NCBI RefSeq assembly: GCF_028330525.1
Contig: NZ_JAQMSD010000148.1
Coordinates: 82,629 to 146,628, forward strand
Direction of reading: 5' to 3'
Length of the DNA: 64,000 nucleotides
From: Spirulina sp. CS-785/01
GTDB taxonomy: Bacteria; Cyanobacteriota; Cyanobacteriia; Cyanobacteriales; Spirulinaceae
The position numbers were made by a program, and so were the translations under genes. Shown one piece after another: positions 40,879-49,851 of this stretch. Position 1 is the stretch's first letter. Each line of letters begins with the position of its first letter. A model generated the notes under the pieces. It worked only from the letters and a program-made list of their open reading frames with translations, was not told where the DNA came from and did not search any database.

Positions 40879-42042
40879 CTATTCATCATCTCCCAACAAT
40901 TCCTCAATGGCCTGGCGTTCTACGGGTTGTTTGTGGGGTGGGGTTTGTCTTGCGTCGGTAATTAACCAATCTAAGGCTGCGGCCTGTACGTCGATGGTGG
41001 CCCCGTTTTTATCCACACAGTACCGACCGAAGACTAATTTATCAATGAGACGAATCCCTGGACCTAAGCGAGAATATTCAAAAATCACACTATTATCGAC
41101 CGTTGCCCCACTACAGATATAACAACTCCGGCCAATCATCGAGGGGCCAATAATTTTTGCTCCGTCTTCAATGCGGGTCATTCCCCCGATATAGACCGGC
41201 CCGGTAATATCGACTTGATCCCAATTGGCCGTGACATTTAAGCCCGCATAAACCCCCGGAAAGATTTCTTTGCCGGGGATGGGGACGTTTTTAATGTCTC
41301 CCTGTAATACTCCTCTGACTGCGTGCCAATAGTCGGGGACTTTGCCGATGTCCACCCATTGGAAATCCATGGCCACGGAGTAGAAGGGGGCGTTCATTTC
41401 TACTAATTTGGGGAATAAGTCGCTGCCAATGTCATATTTTTCACCGGGGGGGACATAATCGATCACTTCCGGTTCAAAAATATAAATCCCGGTGTTGATC
41501 ATGGTGCTGAGGGCTTCTTCTACTGGGGGTTTTTCTTGGAAGGCTTTAACCCGGTCATCCTCATCGGTGACGACTACCCCGTAACTGGGGACTTGTTCTT
41601 TGGGAACGGTTTTAGTGACTAAGGTAGCGATCGCACCTTTTTCTTTATGCCAGCGAACCGCTTCAGTCAAGTCTAGGTCAATGAGCGCGTCCCCGCATAA
41701 GACAACAAACGTATCATCGAAAAAAGGATTAAAATCTTGAATGCGTCGTAGTCCCCCCGCAGACCCCAAGGCTTCCCCGACTAACTGACCATTAACGATG
41801 CGCCCTTCAAAAGAATAGGCAATCTCTACGCCAAACCGTTGACCATCTTGAAAATAGTTCTCGATTTCGCTGGCTAGGTGACTGACATTGACCATAACCT
41901 GATCGAAGCCATGTTTCCGCAGTAGTTCCAGCAAAAACTCCATCACGGGTTTATGCAAAATAGGAATAAGCGGTTTTGGGGTGGTGTAAGTAATGGGGCG
42001 TACACGAGTTCCCGTACCCGCCGCCAGAATCATGGCTTTCAT
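40879..42042 (-). CDS. Sugar nucleotidyltransferase (NDP-sugar synthase)
   Basis: The 387-residue enzyme makes an NDP-sugar from a sugar 1-phosphate and NTP. The N-terminal MKAMILAAGTGTRVRPITY and TTPKPLIPILHKPVMEF are the nucleotide-binding and lysine motifs, with VLCGDALIDLDL and YDIGSDLFPKLVE further on. The C-terminal third has hexapeptide repeats (left-handed beta helix), such as ITGPVYIGGMTRIEDGAKIIGPS. It resembles glucose- or mannose-1-phosphate transferases; the sugar cannot be named. A start at ATG 42042 follows a typical MKAMILAAG. Confidence 0.9.
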   Translation of the reverse strand: MKAMILAAGTGTRVRPITYTTPKPLIPILHKPVMEFLLELLRKHGFDQVMVNVSHLASEIENYFQDGQRFGVEIAYSFEGRIVNGQLVGEALGSAGGLRRIQDFNPFFDDTFVVLCGDALIDLDLTEAVRWHKEKGAIATLVTKTVPKEQVPSYGVVVTDEDDRVKAFQEKPPVEEALSTMINTGIYIFEPEVIDYVPPGEKYDIGSDLFPKLVEMNAPFYSVAMDFQWVDIGKVPDYWHAVRGVLQGDIKNVPIPGKEIFPGVYAGLNVTANWDQVDITGPVYIGGMTRIEDGAKIIGPSMIGRSCYICSGATVDNSVIFEYSRLGPGIRLIDKLVFGRYCVDKNGATIDVQAAALDWLITDARQTPPHKQPVERQAIEELLGDDE

Positions 42043-42169
42043 GCTACTCTTCCTCGATATAAACTCTCGATATTGTCCTAATTCGATATGATTTTAACTT
42101 AACTTCTGTAAAGTCCCGTGTTCTTGTTCCCCCTGATGCCATTTAAGGTTTATCTTGTCAGTTTAATCA

Positions 42170-42952
42170 TTATTCGAGACTTTGGAGCAAGGGAGTTATG
42201 GCTAAATCTTGGTAAAACTCCTCTTGGGATAATTCAACTTTAGACTGAGCCGACAACAGAAGTAAAGCCCAAAAGACCCCAACCCGGTGATGGTTAGGGG
42301 ATGCGTGGTCGGGTTGGGGGTTGTAGGTCGCCCACCATTGAATTAGCGGTTCAAGAGCGATCGCGTTTTCTGGTTCGTTTAATTCCCCCAGATGTTCGAG
42401 GAAAAAGGCTTCTAACTGACCAGCCATTTCCGTTAAATTCTCATTATGGGCTAGTTCGCTAATTTGGCGGACGGTGGCTTTACGAGTCTGGGTTCTTTGT
42501 CGGGGTTTGGCGGGGGGTTTGGTTTCCAATACCGTCGCCATCTGTTGAATTTGTTGGATTAATTCTTGTAATGTCACCCGACGACGACGCAGGGGAGGGG
42601 CCGTGGGACGACGACGGATATGTTTTTCTAAGCGAGGGGGGAGGGGTTGGTCGTCTTGGGGGTTCAGGGGGTCTAAGTCCTCCTCAAACCCTTCTTCTTC
42701 TTCTTCTTCCTCCTCCAATTGTTCCAAGGTGTTGGCCTTGAGAAGCACTAACATAGAGGCCCAAAGAAAGGCTTGGCCAGACTGGGATAAGTCGGCGGTT
42801 TCGGTCCCCGGTTGGGGAGTGTCGGTGAGGGTGAGTTTGCTTAAATAGCGGTCGATCACATCGATCACTTGTACGTCCCACGGGTCAATTTCTCCCCGTT
42901 GGGCCAAGTCGAGGAGAACTGCGATCGCTTCTTGGGCAAAATTTTGCGGCAT
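42170..42952 (-). CDS. scpA: Segregation/condensation protein A
   Basis: ScpA is the kleisin partner of SMC in chromosome compaction. The roughly 260 residues start with MPQNFAQEAIAVLLDLAQRGEIDPWDVQVIDVIDRYLSKL, whose LDLAQRGEIDPWDV is typical. LSQSGQAFLWASMLVLLKANTL follows, then an acidic low-complexity run of eight or more Glu, and the C-terminal LEAFFLEHLGELNEPEN and ALLLLSAQSKVELSQEEFYQDLAI segment. ATG 42952 is chosen; the longer frame reads into an intergenic stretch. Confidence 0.9.
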   Translation of the reverse strand: MPQNFAQEAIAVLLDLAQRGEIDPWDVQVIDVIDRYLSKLTLTDTPQPGTETADLSQSGQAFLWASMLVLLKANTLEQLEEEEEEEEGFEEDLDPLNPQDDQPLPPRLEKHIRRRPTAPPLRRRRVTLQELIQQIQQMATVLETKPPAKPRQRTQTRKATVRQISELAHNENLTEMAGQLEAFFLEHLGELNEPENAIALEPLIQWWATYNPQPDHASPNHHRVGVFWALLLLSAQSKVELSQEEFYQDLAITPLLQSLE

Positions 42953-43023
42953 ATAGCAAAAATAGCAGACAGAGAAAGAACCAAGAACAAACCACCAAGA
43001 AAAAAAGATTGACAAAAATTAAA

Positions 43024-43392
43024 TTATGTGCTATCTGCTGGTTGCTCCGAGGCAGGGAGGGCTTGTTGGCGTTGTTGTTCCATCTCACTGCGATATTGTT
43101 CTAAATCTTGTTGTAATTCCTCAATCCGCTTCTCTTTGGCCTTGACTTCAGAGCGCATATCCCGTAAATCTCCCAAGGTCGAGAGTTGTTTTTGTAACTT
43201 GACCCAGAGACTGAACAACCAAGCTAAAATCGCCCCCAGTCCGAGGGTTAACAATAATTCAATAGCCAACGGGGCCTCTACCTCCAACCCCGGAATGACA
43301 CGCACTGTCACCGAAGCCGTATTCTCTAAACAGAAAAGCGCGATCGCCAGACAAAACAGAAAAATCAGTAAAAAATTTAATTGCCGCATCAT
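43024..43392 (-). CDS. LapA family membrane protein (DUF1049)
   Basis: The 122-residue protein has two N-terminal helices (about 3-22 and 40-62) with the family VRVIPGLEVEAPLAIELLLTLGLGAILAWL, then a long charged coiled coil (about 72-115). LapA-type proteins assist lipopolysaccharide assembly in E. coli; in cyanobacteria the role is not shown. ATG 43392 or 43389 is the start. It sits directly upstream of scpA on the same strand. Confidence 0.85.
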   Translation of the reverse strand: MMRQLNFLLIFLFCLAIALFCLENTASVTVRVIPGLEVEAPLAIELLLTLGLGAILAWLFSLWVKLQKQLSTLGDLRDMRSEVKAKEKRIEELQQDLEQYRSEMEQQRQQALPASEQPADST

Positions 43393-43469
43393 AAAATAAA
43401 ACACAGTGTCATTAAAAGATTAACTCTACAACTCCCCCTACTCTAAGCGTAGCCTGATTACTGGACATT

Positions 43470-44114
43470 ATGAATATCTCGGTCGCCGATCTTCGTCAAA
43501 ATTACACCAAAGCGGGACTCCATGAACAACAAGCCCAAAGTAACCCCTTTCATCAGTTTAAAACTTGGTTCGACCAAGCCCTAAAAGCCCAACTCCCTGA
43601 ACCCAACGCCATGACCCTGGCCACAGCAACCCCCGACGGGAAACCCTCAGCCCGCATGGTACTCCTCAAAGACTTCGATGAACAAGGCTTCACCTTCTAC
43701 ACCAACTACAACAGCGTCAAAGGCCAACAACTCATCGCCAACCCTTGGGCCTCCCTCGTCTTCTGGTGGGTTGAGTTAGAACGACAAGTCCGCATCGAAG
43801 GCCGCGTGGAAAAACTCTCCCCCCAAGAATCGGATACTTATTTCCACAGCCGGCCCCTTGGTTCACAACTGGGGGCTTGGGCTTCCGAACAAAGTCGCGC
43901 CATTCCCTCCCAGGACTTCCTCGAAAAACAACTCGCCCAGTATCAACAAAAATACGCCAATCAAACCATCCCCCGTCCCCCCCACTGGGGCGGCTTTCGG
44001 GTCATTCCCGTGATGATGGAATTTTGGCAAGGTCGCCCCAATCGCTTGCATGATCGCCTCTGCTACCGTTTAGATCAACAAGGGATGTGGCAACGAGAAC
44101 GATTATCCCCTTAA
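43470..44114 (+). CDS. pdxH: Pyridoxamine 5'-phosphate oxidase
   Basis: PdxH uses FMN to oxidise pyridoxamine or pyridoxine 5'-phosphate to pyridoxal 5'-phosphate (vitamin B6). The 214 residues match E. coli PdxH in length. Family stretches are PNAMTLATATPDGKPSARMVLLK, FTFYTNYNSVKGQQL, ASLVFWWVELERQVRIEG and HWGGFRVIPVMMEFWQGRPNRLHDRL, with the last holding the FMN-binding Arg. Start ATG 43470. Confidence 0.96.
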   Translation: MNISVADLRQNYTKAGLHEQQAQSNPFHQFKTWFDQALKAQLPEPNAMTLATATPDGKPSARMVLLKDFDEQGFTFYTNYNSVKGQQLIANPWASLVFWWVELERQVRIEGRVEKLSPQESDTYFHSRPLGSQLGAWASEQSRAIPSQDFLEKQLAQYQQKYANQTIPRPPHWGGFRVIPVMMEFWQGRPNRLHDRLCYRLDQQGMWQRERLSP

Positions 44115-44115
44115 C

Positions 44116-44169
44116 TCAAGCCGGAAAATTTCTGGAGTGATGGGCGATTTCTGGCCATTTTCGGCTTGA
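44116..44169. terminator. Long inverted repeat after pdxH
   Basis: TCAAGCCGGAAAAT (44116-44129) is the near reverse complement of ATTTTCGGCTTGA (44157-44169). A hairpin with a loop of about 27 bases follows the pdxH stop codon immediately. No long T-run follows, so termination is likely but not shown. Confidence 0.45.
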
Positions 44170-44255
44170 TTGATGTTTTATCCAGAAAATGACCTAGGTT
44201 TTGTGCGGTAATCTAGAAAAAAGAATTCTCAAGCAGCGAGGAGGTTCATTAGCGC

Positions 44256-44891
44256 GTGACGAATAATTCACTGGAGAATAATTCACTGGTTGAGCAACGA
44301 GATTATACGCTCATTATTGATAAAAGCGGCAGTATGTCCACTCAAGACCAATTAGGGGGGAAAAGCCGTTGGGTCGCGGTACAAGAATCTACGCTGGCGT
44401 TAGCGAAAAAATGTGAAGAACTTGATCCAGATGGGATCACGCTATATCTCTTTTCGAGTAAGTATAAGCGTTACGATAATGTCACCTCGGATAAGGTGTC
44501 TCAAGTGTTTGAGGAACACCAACCCATGGGGAAAACCGATCTGGCCGGGGTTTTATATGACGCGCTGAATAATTATTTTGAGCGTAAGGAGGACGGGGAA
44601 GCGAAACCCAATGGTGAGACCATTGTAGTGATCACTGATGGTGAACCGGAAGACCGTAAATCGGTGATTCGCCTGATCATCGAAGCCTCCCGAAAAATTG
44701 ACCGGGATGAGGAGTTGGGCATTTCTCTCATTCAGGTAGGCCGAGATAAGTTGGCCACCAAGTTTCTCAAAGCGTTGGATACTCAACTCGAAAGTATTGG
44801 CGCAAAGTTCGATATTGTCAATACGGTGACGATTGAGGATATGCGAGGAATGACCTTGGCTGAGGTGTTGTTGAATGCTGTGACCAAATAG
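44256..44891 (+). CDS. VWA domain-containing protein
   Basis: The 211 residues form a single von Willebrand factor A domain. The metal-dependent adhesion site is DKSGSMS near residue 23, with KTDLAGVL as the second part and TDGEPED as the third, so metal binding is probably intact. VWA proteins of this small type often act with AAA ATPases or in ligand binding; none is next to it. Starts at GTG 44256 with GAGGAGG about 12 bases upstream. No membrane segment is seen. Confidence 0.88.
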   Translation: MTNNSLENNSLVEQRDYTLIIDKSGSMSTQDQLGGKSRWVAVQESTLALAKKCEELDPDGITLYLFSSKYKRYDNVTSDKVSQVFEEHQPMGKTDLAGVLYDALNNYFERKEDGEAKPNGETIVVITDGEPEDRKSVIRLIIEASRKIDRDEELGISLIQVGRDKLATKFLKALDTQLESIGAKFDIVNTVTIEDMRGMTLAEVLLNAVTK

Positions 44892-44920
44892 CCCACCGAA
44901 ACCACCTCAAATTCTGAGTA

Positions 44921-44942
44921 GGGGCAATTCCGGAATTGCCCC
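44921..44942. repeat. Perfect 22-bp palindrome after the VWA gene
   Basis: GGGGCAATTCC followed directly by GGAATTGCCCC gives an 11-bp perfect inverted repeat without a loop. It lies 30 bases after the VWA stop. It may form a hairpin terminator, or be a site for a dimeric protein. Confidence 0.7.
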
Positions 44943-44955
44943 TAATGTCATTGAA

Positions 44956-45087
44956 TATTCTGTGATGGATTATTCACTGAACGCTCATGCAACTGCACAA
45001 TATTCTGTGATGGATTATTCACTGAACGCTCATGCAACTGCACAATATTCTGTGATGGATTATTCACTGAACGCTCATGCAACTGCA
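44956..45087 (+). repeat. 45-bp tandem repeat, three copies, reaching into the hydrolase start
   Basis: Two full 45-base units and a third of 42 bases follow without spacers (44956-45000, 45001-45045, 45046-45087) and are identical where they overlap. The third unit contains the ATG of the hydrolase gene (45077). Because the unit is 45 bases, one frame (44965-45093) remains open through all three. Confidence 0.95.
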
Positions 45088-45916
45088 TATTGAGATGCAA
45101 GGGACGGGGTTTCCGATTCTCTGTTTACATGGCCATCCGGGGTCAGGACGGGCTATGTCTGTTTTTACGGATCATCTCTCGCAACGGTTTTGGACGATCG
45201 CGCCGGATTTAAGAGGCTACGGCAAAAGCCAGGCTAAGGGCAAGTTTACCATGGCTGACCATCTCCAAGATTTACAAGACCTTTTGGAGGAATTACAAAT
45301 TCAACGCTGTTTATTATTGGGTTGGTCTTTGGGCGGTATTCTGGCCTTAGAGTTGGCCTTACGCTTCCAGGAGCGATTTTCTGGCTTAATTCTCGTCGCG
45401 TCGGCGGCCCGGCCTCGCAGTAGTCATCCTCGCGCTACGTGGCAAGATTTACTCTATACCGGGATTGCAGGGAGTCTCAATGGGTTATACCCCGGATGGG
45501 AGTGGAATATTAAAACTTTTGGCCAGCGATCGCTCTTTCGCTATCTCTTTGGCACGCACTCTCGTGAGGCATATCGCTACTTAGCCGCCCACGGAGTCCC
45601 GGCCTACCTCAATACCTCTCAAGGGGCTCAAAAAGCTCTCACAGAGGCGTTAAAACAGGGCTATGACCGTACCCCAGATTTGGCTCACCTCCATCTCCCC
45701 TGCCTTCTCTTGGCTGGAGAAAACGACCGTCACATTACCGCCCAATCCAGCCGAGAAACGGCTCAAACCATCCCATACAGCCAATGGCACTGTTATCCAA
45801 AGGTGGCTCATTTATTCCCTTGGGAAATCCCCACTCAAGTACAAACCACCATTGATCATTGGTTAATTGATCATTCCGCTTTGGGAGTGACAAGCAATCT
45901 AAGGGCTGAGAGTTGA
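45077..45916 (+). CDS. Alpha/beta hydrolase
   Basis: The 279-residue protein has an alpha/beta hydrolase fold. LCLHGHPGSGRAMS holds the oxyanion loop, DLRGYGKSQAKG follows, the nucleophile elbow is LGWSLGGILALELA (GxSxG), the catalytic Asp is in LLLAGENDRHITA and the His in KVAHLFPWE. The substrate is unknown. ATG 45077 lies within the last copy of a 45-base tandem repeat; no strong ribosome site stands before it. Confidence 0.9.
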   Translation: MQLHIEMQGTGFPILCLHGHPGSGRAMSVFTDHLSQRFWTIAPDLRGYGKSQAKGKFTMADHLQDLQDLLEELQIQRCLLLGWSLGGILALELALRFQERFSGLILVASAARPRSSHPRATWQDLLYTGIAGSLNGLYPGWEWNIKTFGQRSLFRYLFGTHSREAYRYLAAHGVPAYLNTSQGAQKALTEALKQGYDRTPDLAHLHLPCLLLAGENDRHITAQSSRETAQTIPYSQWHCYPKVAHLFPWEIPTQVQTTIDHWLIDHSALGVTSNLRAES

Positions 45917-46100
45917 ATGGGGTGGCTTACATCCCTGAGATGAACCCAGAGCGAAATGCACAGAATGCCCTACTACTCAGCAATCAGCCCGCATTTTATC
46001 AATTGTTATAGATAGAGTGAAGAAGACCAAACAAGAACTCAGAGCCGAGTTGACACTTCTCTGTTGACAATTCTCCACGGTTCTTAATGATTCTTCCCCT

Positions 46101-46379
46101 TCATGACAATTGACCACTAAGAGCGGGGAATCTCTTATGGCCATTCATCTCCCCCAACTCATCCTCAAAAATGGTCAAGTCTTTGGGTTTCATCCGAGCA
46201 ATGGTGACAGTAATCCCCGTTGCTTCTTCTTCTTTCAGGTCTTCAACATAGCCATAACTGGCTTCCTGAGCTTCCTGTTGGTTGCTAAATGGGCCAAAGT
46301 AATAGGTACAGGCCGGGCTATCGGTTTTGATCTCAACCCAATACGCTAAGCCGAGAAACTCGAGCAGTTGTAACATCAT
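46101..46379 (-). CDS. DUF1816 domain-containing protein
   Basis: DUF1816 is a small cyanobacterial family, often found with phycobilisome-related genes, with unclear role. The 92 residues include AYWVEIKTDSPACTYYFGPF, SNQQEAQEASYGYVEDLKEE and MKPKDLTIFED, as in the family. No membrane helix. Start MMLQ at 46379 (or 46376). No phycobilisome gene is nearby. Confidence 0.88.
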   Translation of the reverse strand: MMLQLLEFLGLAYWVEIKTDSPACTYYFGPFSNQQEAQEASYGYVEDLKEEEATGITVTIARMKPKDLTIFEDELGEMNGHKRFPALSGQLS

Positions 46380-46512
46380 TTCCTTAATAATCCCCCCAGA
46401 TGTCGCAGGACTCTACTCAATGTGGCATTATAACGCCTTCTCTTAACAATACTTAACTTTTATCTCACTCTCCACCTTTTTTTTATACTCCTTCTGCTCC
46501 ATTTTTAAAAGT

Positions 46513-47412
46513 CTATTGGGACACAGTTTCCCAATAAACCTGTTTTGACCACCGTTGCCGATAGACTTCATACAGTACCATAGCGGTGGCCACAGAGGCA
46601 TTGAGGCTGGGAATTTTGCCCCGCAGTGGGATAGACACCAGCACGTCACAGTTACGCTGGGTGAGGACACTTAACCCTTGTCCCTCTGAGCCAACCACTA
46701 GGGCAATGGGCCCGCTAAAATCCACCGCAGGTAAGGCGGTTTCAGCGTTCGCGGTCGCGCCATAAATCCAGAATCCTGCTTGTTTTAATTCTTCCAAAGC
46801 CCGGCTCAAATTGACAACCCGAGCCACTGAAAGATTTTCTAAAGCTCCGGCGGCGACTTTCATGACGGTGGAGGTGATCCCCGTTGCCCGGCGTTGGGGG
46901 ATCACCAATCCTTGCGCTCCGATGGCTTCGGTGGTGCGGATGATTGCACCTAAGTTATGGGGATCAACGATCCCATCCGCGACAACGAGGACGGGTTGCT
47001 CGGTTTTGGCTTTGGCCTGCTCAATGATCTCACCGAGATCAGCGTATTCATAGGGAGCAACTTGGGCCGCTACCCCTTGATGGTTGCCCCCTTGGGTCAT
47101 TTGGCCGAGACGACGGGGAGCGACTTCATCGACTACTGTGCCTTTGGCTTTGGCTTGTTCGATGAGGGAATAAAAGCGGGGATCATAGCGGAGTTTGGAG
47201 GTGATCCAGAGGCGATTTAACTGGCGATCGCTTTCTAAGGCCGACAAGACGGGATGCCGACCATAAATTAAATCTTGCTCTTGGTTTTCTTCTGATACAT
47301 TTTCTTTATCTTTTTTCCGAGGCCGAGGGGTAGATTTCCCTCGGTTCGGGCGGTTAGGCTTGTTTCTCCGTTGGGGGGTGGAGGATTTAGAAGCGGGATG
47401 AGGTTTAGACAT
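46513..47412 (-). CDS. rlmB: 23S rRNA (guanosine(2251)-2'-O)-methyltransferase RlmB
   Basis: RlmB methylates G2251 of 23S rRNA. The 299-residue SpoU family protein has a basic, low-complexity N-terminus (about 1-40), then [21 protein letters not shown], and the SAM-knot SpoU domain. That holds [34 protein letters not shown], and [43 protein letters not shown]. Starts ATG 47412, 14 bases after the mrnC stop. The pair mrnC-rlmB is conserved in many bacteria. Confidence 0.95.
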   Translation of the reverse strand: MSKPHPASKSSTPQRRNKPNRPNRGKSTPRPRKKDKENVSEENQEQDLIYGRHPVLSALESDRQLNRLWITSKLRYDPRFYSLIEQAKAKGTVVDEVAPRRLGQMTQGGNHQGVAAQVAPYEYADLGEIIEQAKAKTEQPVLVVADGIVDPHNLGAIIRTTEAIGAQGLVIPQRRATGITSTVMKVAAGALENLSVARVVNLSRALEELKQAGFWIYGATANAETALPAVDFSGPIALVVGSEGQGLSVLTQRNCDVLVSIPLRGKIPSLNASVATAMVLYEVYRQRWSKQVYWETVSQ

Positions 47413-47426
47413 AATGTCATCAATTG

Positions 47427-47894
47427 TTAACGTTCATCAAATTGCAGCACCGTCAACAATTCTTGTAAACGGGCAAAATCTTTTAAATATAAATAGCCAA
47501 TCAGGGTTTCAAGACTGGTTGCGTCTTGATACACTTGGGCGTTCAGACGTTGAGGTTTACGGTTTACAGCATTGCGGCCTCGCCGCGCGATCGCGTTTTC
47601 CTGTTCAGTCAACACAGGCCGCAATGCGCGTAAATATTCCGCCTGTTGTTCGGCTCGCACCTGCCGCACCACGGCATGATGATAGTCAGAAATTCGTCGC
47701 GGTGGACAGAGATAATGGAGGCGGATATACAATTCATACACTGCATCTCCTACATAGGCTAATGCCGCCGGAGAAAGCTGATCTACCTGTTTCGCATCAG
47801 GAAGATTCAAACTGGCCTTTTTTGGCCAGTCTAACGAAGGTTGGGAGGATCGGGATTGCTCCTCGCGCTCAGGTTGTTCATTCACCGTTAGCAA
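47427..47894 (-). CDS. mrnC: Mini-ribonuclease III
   Basis: Mini-III is an RNase III domain without a dsRNA-binding domain and matures the ends of 23S rRNA. Seen are [23 protein letters not shown] with the catalytic Asp/Glu signature, and AYVGDAVYE in particular. The remaining family marks are [12 protein letters not shown], the [33 protein letters not shown] segment. The 155 residues include a short N-terminal extension. Start may be lower than ATG 47894. rlmB follows directly. Confidence 0.92.
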   Translation of the reverse strand: MLTVNEQPEREEQSRSSQPSLDWPKKASLNLPDAKQVDQLSPAALAYVGDAVYELYIRLHYLCPPRRISDYHHAVVRQVRAEQQAEYLRALRPVLTEQENAIARRGRNAVNRKPQRLNAQVYQDATSLETLIGYLYLKDFARLQELLTVLQFDER

Positions 47895-47985
47895 TTAACA
47901 ATTAACAATTAACAATTTGCAATTCGCAATTAATAATTAGTAATTAATAATTAATAATTAATAATTAGTAATTAATGGTTTATTT
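47895..47985. repeat. AACAATT/AATAATT heptamer repeat tract
   Basis: Several copies of 7-bp units of type AACAATT and AATTAAT lie upstream of mrnC. One of the many repeat tracts in the window. Confidence 0.75.
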
Positions 47986-48037
47986 GCCATCTGCCCTCTG
48001 CCTCCTGCCCTCTGCCATCCACCTTCTAACCCTCAAA

Positions 48038-48074
48038 CAAATTCTATCCAGTTCCGGGAACTAGATAGAATTTG
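48038..48074. repeat. Long hairpin (11-bp plus 6-bp stem)
   Basis: CAAATTCTATC (48038-48048) pairs perfectly with GATAGAATTTG (48064-48074), and inside AGTTCC pairs with GGAACT. The structure lies between the STAS gene and the mrnC repeats, about 150 bases beyond the STAS stop. Confidence 0.65.
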
Positions 48075-48225
48075 TCTCTGCATCTCATTTGGCTTTTATC
48101 CCGAACAGAGTAATGGCGACTCAATTCGCCGTTGCCCTTCGTCCCTGTGGCTTTAGCCCAAGGATGAAAAGCTAAGGATGAAAAGCTATGGTGTATTTGT
48201 CGTAAAATACCACCGTGTTTTAGCG

Positions 48226-48627
48226 TCAACCTTCCCCTGAAGTTTGCTTGTTGATATTTTCTAAAGCCTCCTCGACAGAAGGTTGTAACGATAAAAACTT
48301 TTCGAGGCGCACTAATTTTACAGTTTGCGTCACCCTCGGGTTGGTGACAATTTGAACACTACCTCCGGCAGTTTGGGCTTTTTTGACGATTTGTACGAGC
48401 GCACCGAGTCCCGAACTATCGACAAAATCGATCTGGGACAAAACGAGAATAATATGCGTTGGTCCCTTATCAATACAGTTACTTAGGACCCGTCGAAAGG
48501 TCGGCTCTGAAAACGCATCGAGCAAACCCGTTAACCGGAAAATCTGACAATTTTCTCGGACTTCACGAGTCCCTCGTAAACTTACGGTTAGCGTGAGTTG
48601 TTCCGGAATGACCTTTTCCCTCCTCAA
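48226..48627 (-). CDS. STAS domain-containing anti-sigma factor antagonist
   Basis: The 133 residues contain a STAS domain with the phosphorylatable Ser in FVDSSGLGALVQIV, matching SpoIIAA/RsbV-like proteins that regulate anti-sigma factors through binding. FRLTGLLDAFSEPTF and ILVLSQIDF are also typical. Start codon is uncertain: the longest frame begins TTG 48627, but its next two codons are a perfect AGGAGG, which looks like a ribosome site for a later start. No anti-sigma partner is next to it. Confidence 0.85.
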   Translation of the reverse strand: MRREKVIPEQLTLTVSLRGTREVRENCQIFRLTGLLDAFSEPTFRRVLSNCIDKGPTHIILVLSQIDFVDSSGLGALVQIVKKAQTAGGSVQIVTNPRVTQTVKLVRLEKFLSLQPSVEEALENINKQTSGEG

Positions 48628-48708
48628 GTGCAGCGATACCTAATCTAAACTAGATTATAAGTATAGCCATTCTTGGGGTCTTTTGGGTAATCCCTTGAGG
48701 ACTCATTC

Positions 48709-49851
48709 TCAACTCTTGTGTTGACGCATCATATCCACAAATCGCTCAAAGAGATAATCGGCATCATGGGGGCCAGGACTGGCTTCTGGGTGATACTGGA
48801 CGGAGAAGAAAGGCAAAGTTTTATGGCGGAGTCCTGCAATGGTTTTGTCATTGAGATTAAAATGAGTCACCTCAATATCGTCTCCGAGGGATTCTCCTGT
48901 CACCGCAAATCCGTGATTTTGGCTAGTAATTTCCACTTGTTGGGTTACACCACAAGGTTGGTTGAGTCCCCGATGGCCAAATTTGAGTTTAAAGGTTTCC
49001 GCACCGAGGGATAAGCCTAAGATTTGGTGTCCCATGCAGATGCCAAAGGTGGGTTTTTTGCTGTCTAGGAGGACTTTGGCGGTTTCAATGCCTTCCTGAA
49101 CGGCGGCGGGATCACCGGGGCCATTGGAGAGGAAAATCCCGTCAGGATTGTAGGCCAAAATGTCTTCAGGGGGGGTATTGGCAGGAACGACAATGACGCG
49201 ACAGCCATAACTGGCCAGTCGGCGGAGGATGTTGCGTTTAATGCCAAAATCAATGGCTACTACTGTTAAATTGGCCTGATCTGCCGGGGTGTCGGTGGCT
49301 TTAAATTCCCAGTCGGTGTCGGTGACTTGTGACCATTCGTAGGCTTTGGGGGTGGTGACTTCTTTGACGAGGTTTAAGCCGGCCATGGAGGGGGCTTGTT
49401 GGATTTTGTACAGAAGTTCTTGGGGGTCTAAGATTTCGTTAGAAATGGCCCCATTCATTGCCCCAGTGATGCGGAGTTGGCGGGTGAGGGCCCGGGTATC
49501 AATGCCGTAGATACCGGGGATGTTGTGTTCTTTGAGGTAGTCGGGAAGGGATTGGTGCGATCGCCAGTTACTGGGCCGCTTACAAATATTCCGAGCAACC
49601 ACAGCCCGCACTTGGGGACGACTTGATTCTTCATCATCGGGATTTACCCCCGTATTCCCCAATTCGGGATAGGTAAAGGTGATAATCTGACCACAATAAC
49701 TGGGGTCGGTTAAAACTTCCTGATAGCCTGTCATTCCGGTATTAAACACCACTTCACCAATAGCGGTTCCGGATGCACCAAAGGAAAAACCGCGAAAGGT
49801 TGTCCCATCAGCGAGGACAAGAAGCGCAGGAGAGAGACTAGAAATGGGCAT
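48709..49851 (-). CDS. carA: Carbamoyl-phosphate synthase small subunit
   Basis: CarA is the glutamine-hydrolysing subunit that feeds ammonia to CarB for arginine and pyrimidine synthesis. The 380 residues have [13 protein letters not shown] at the start, [18 protein letters not shown], and the class I glutaminase with [14 protein letters not shown] (catalytic Cys) and [17 protein letters not shown] (catalytic His and Glu). [10 protein letters not shown] is the oxyanion segment. Start ATG 49851. carB is not in this window. Confidence 0.96.
   Translation of the reverse strand: MPISSLSPALLVLADGTTFRGFSFGASGTAIGEVVFNTGMTGYQEVLTDPSYCGQIITFTYPELGNTGVNPDDEESSRPQVRAVVARNICKRPSNWRSHQSLPDYLKEHNIPGIYGIDTRALTRQLRITGAMNGAISNEILDPQELLYKIQQAPSMAGLNLVKEVTTPKAYEWSQVTDTDWEFKATDTPADQANLTVVAIDFGIKRNILRRLASYGCRVIVVPANTPPEDILAYNPDGIFLSNGPGDPAAVQEGIETAKVLLDSKKPTFGICMGHQILGLSLGAETFKLKFGHRGLNQPCGVTQQVEITSQNHGFAVTGESLGDDIEVTHFNLNDKTIAGLRHKTLPFFSVQYHPEASPGPHDADYLFERFVDMMRQHKS

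Noticed and set aside
44956..45087. 45-bp repeats as a CRISPR array
   Set aside because: The units follow without spacers and no cas genes are nearby; they are tandem repeats.
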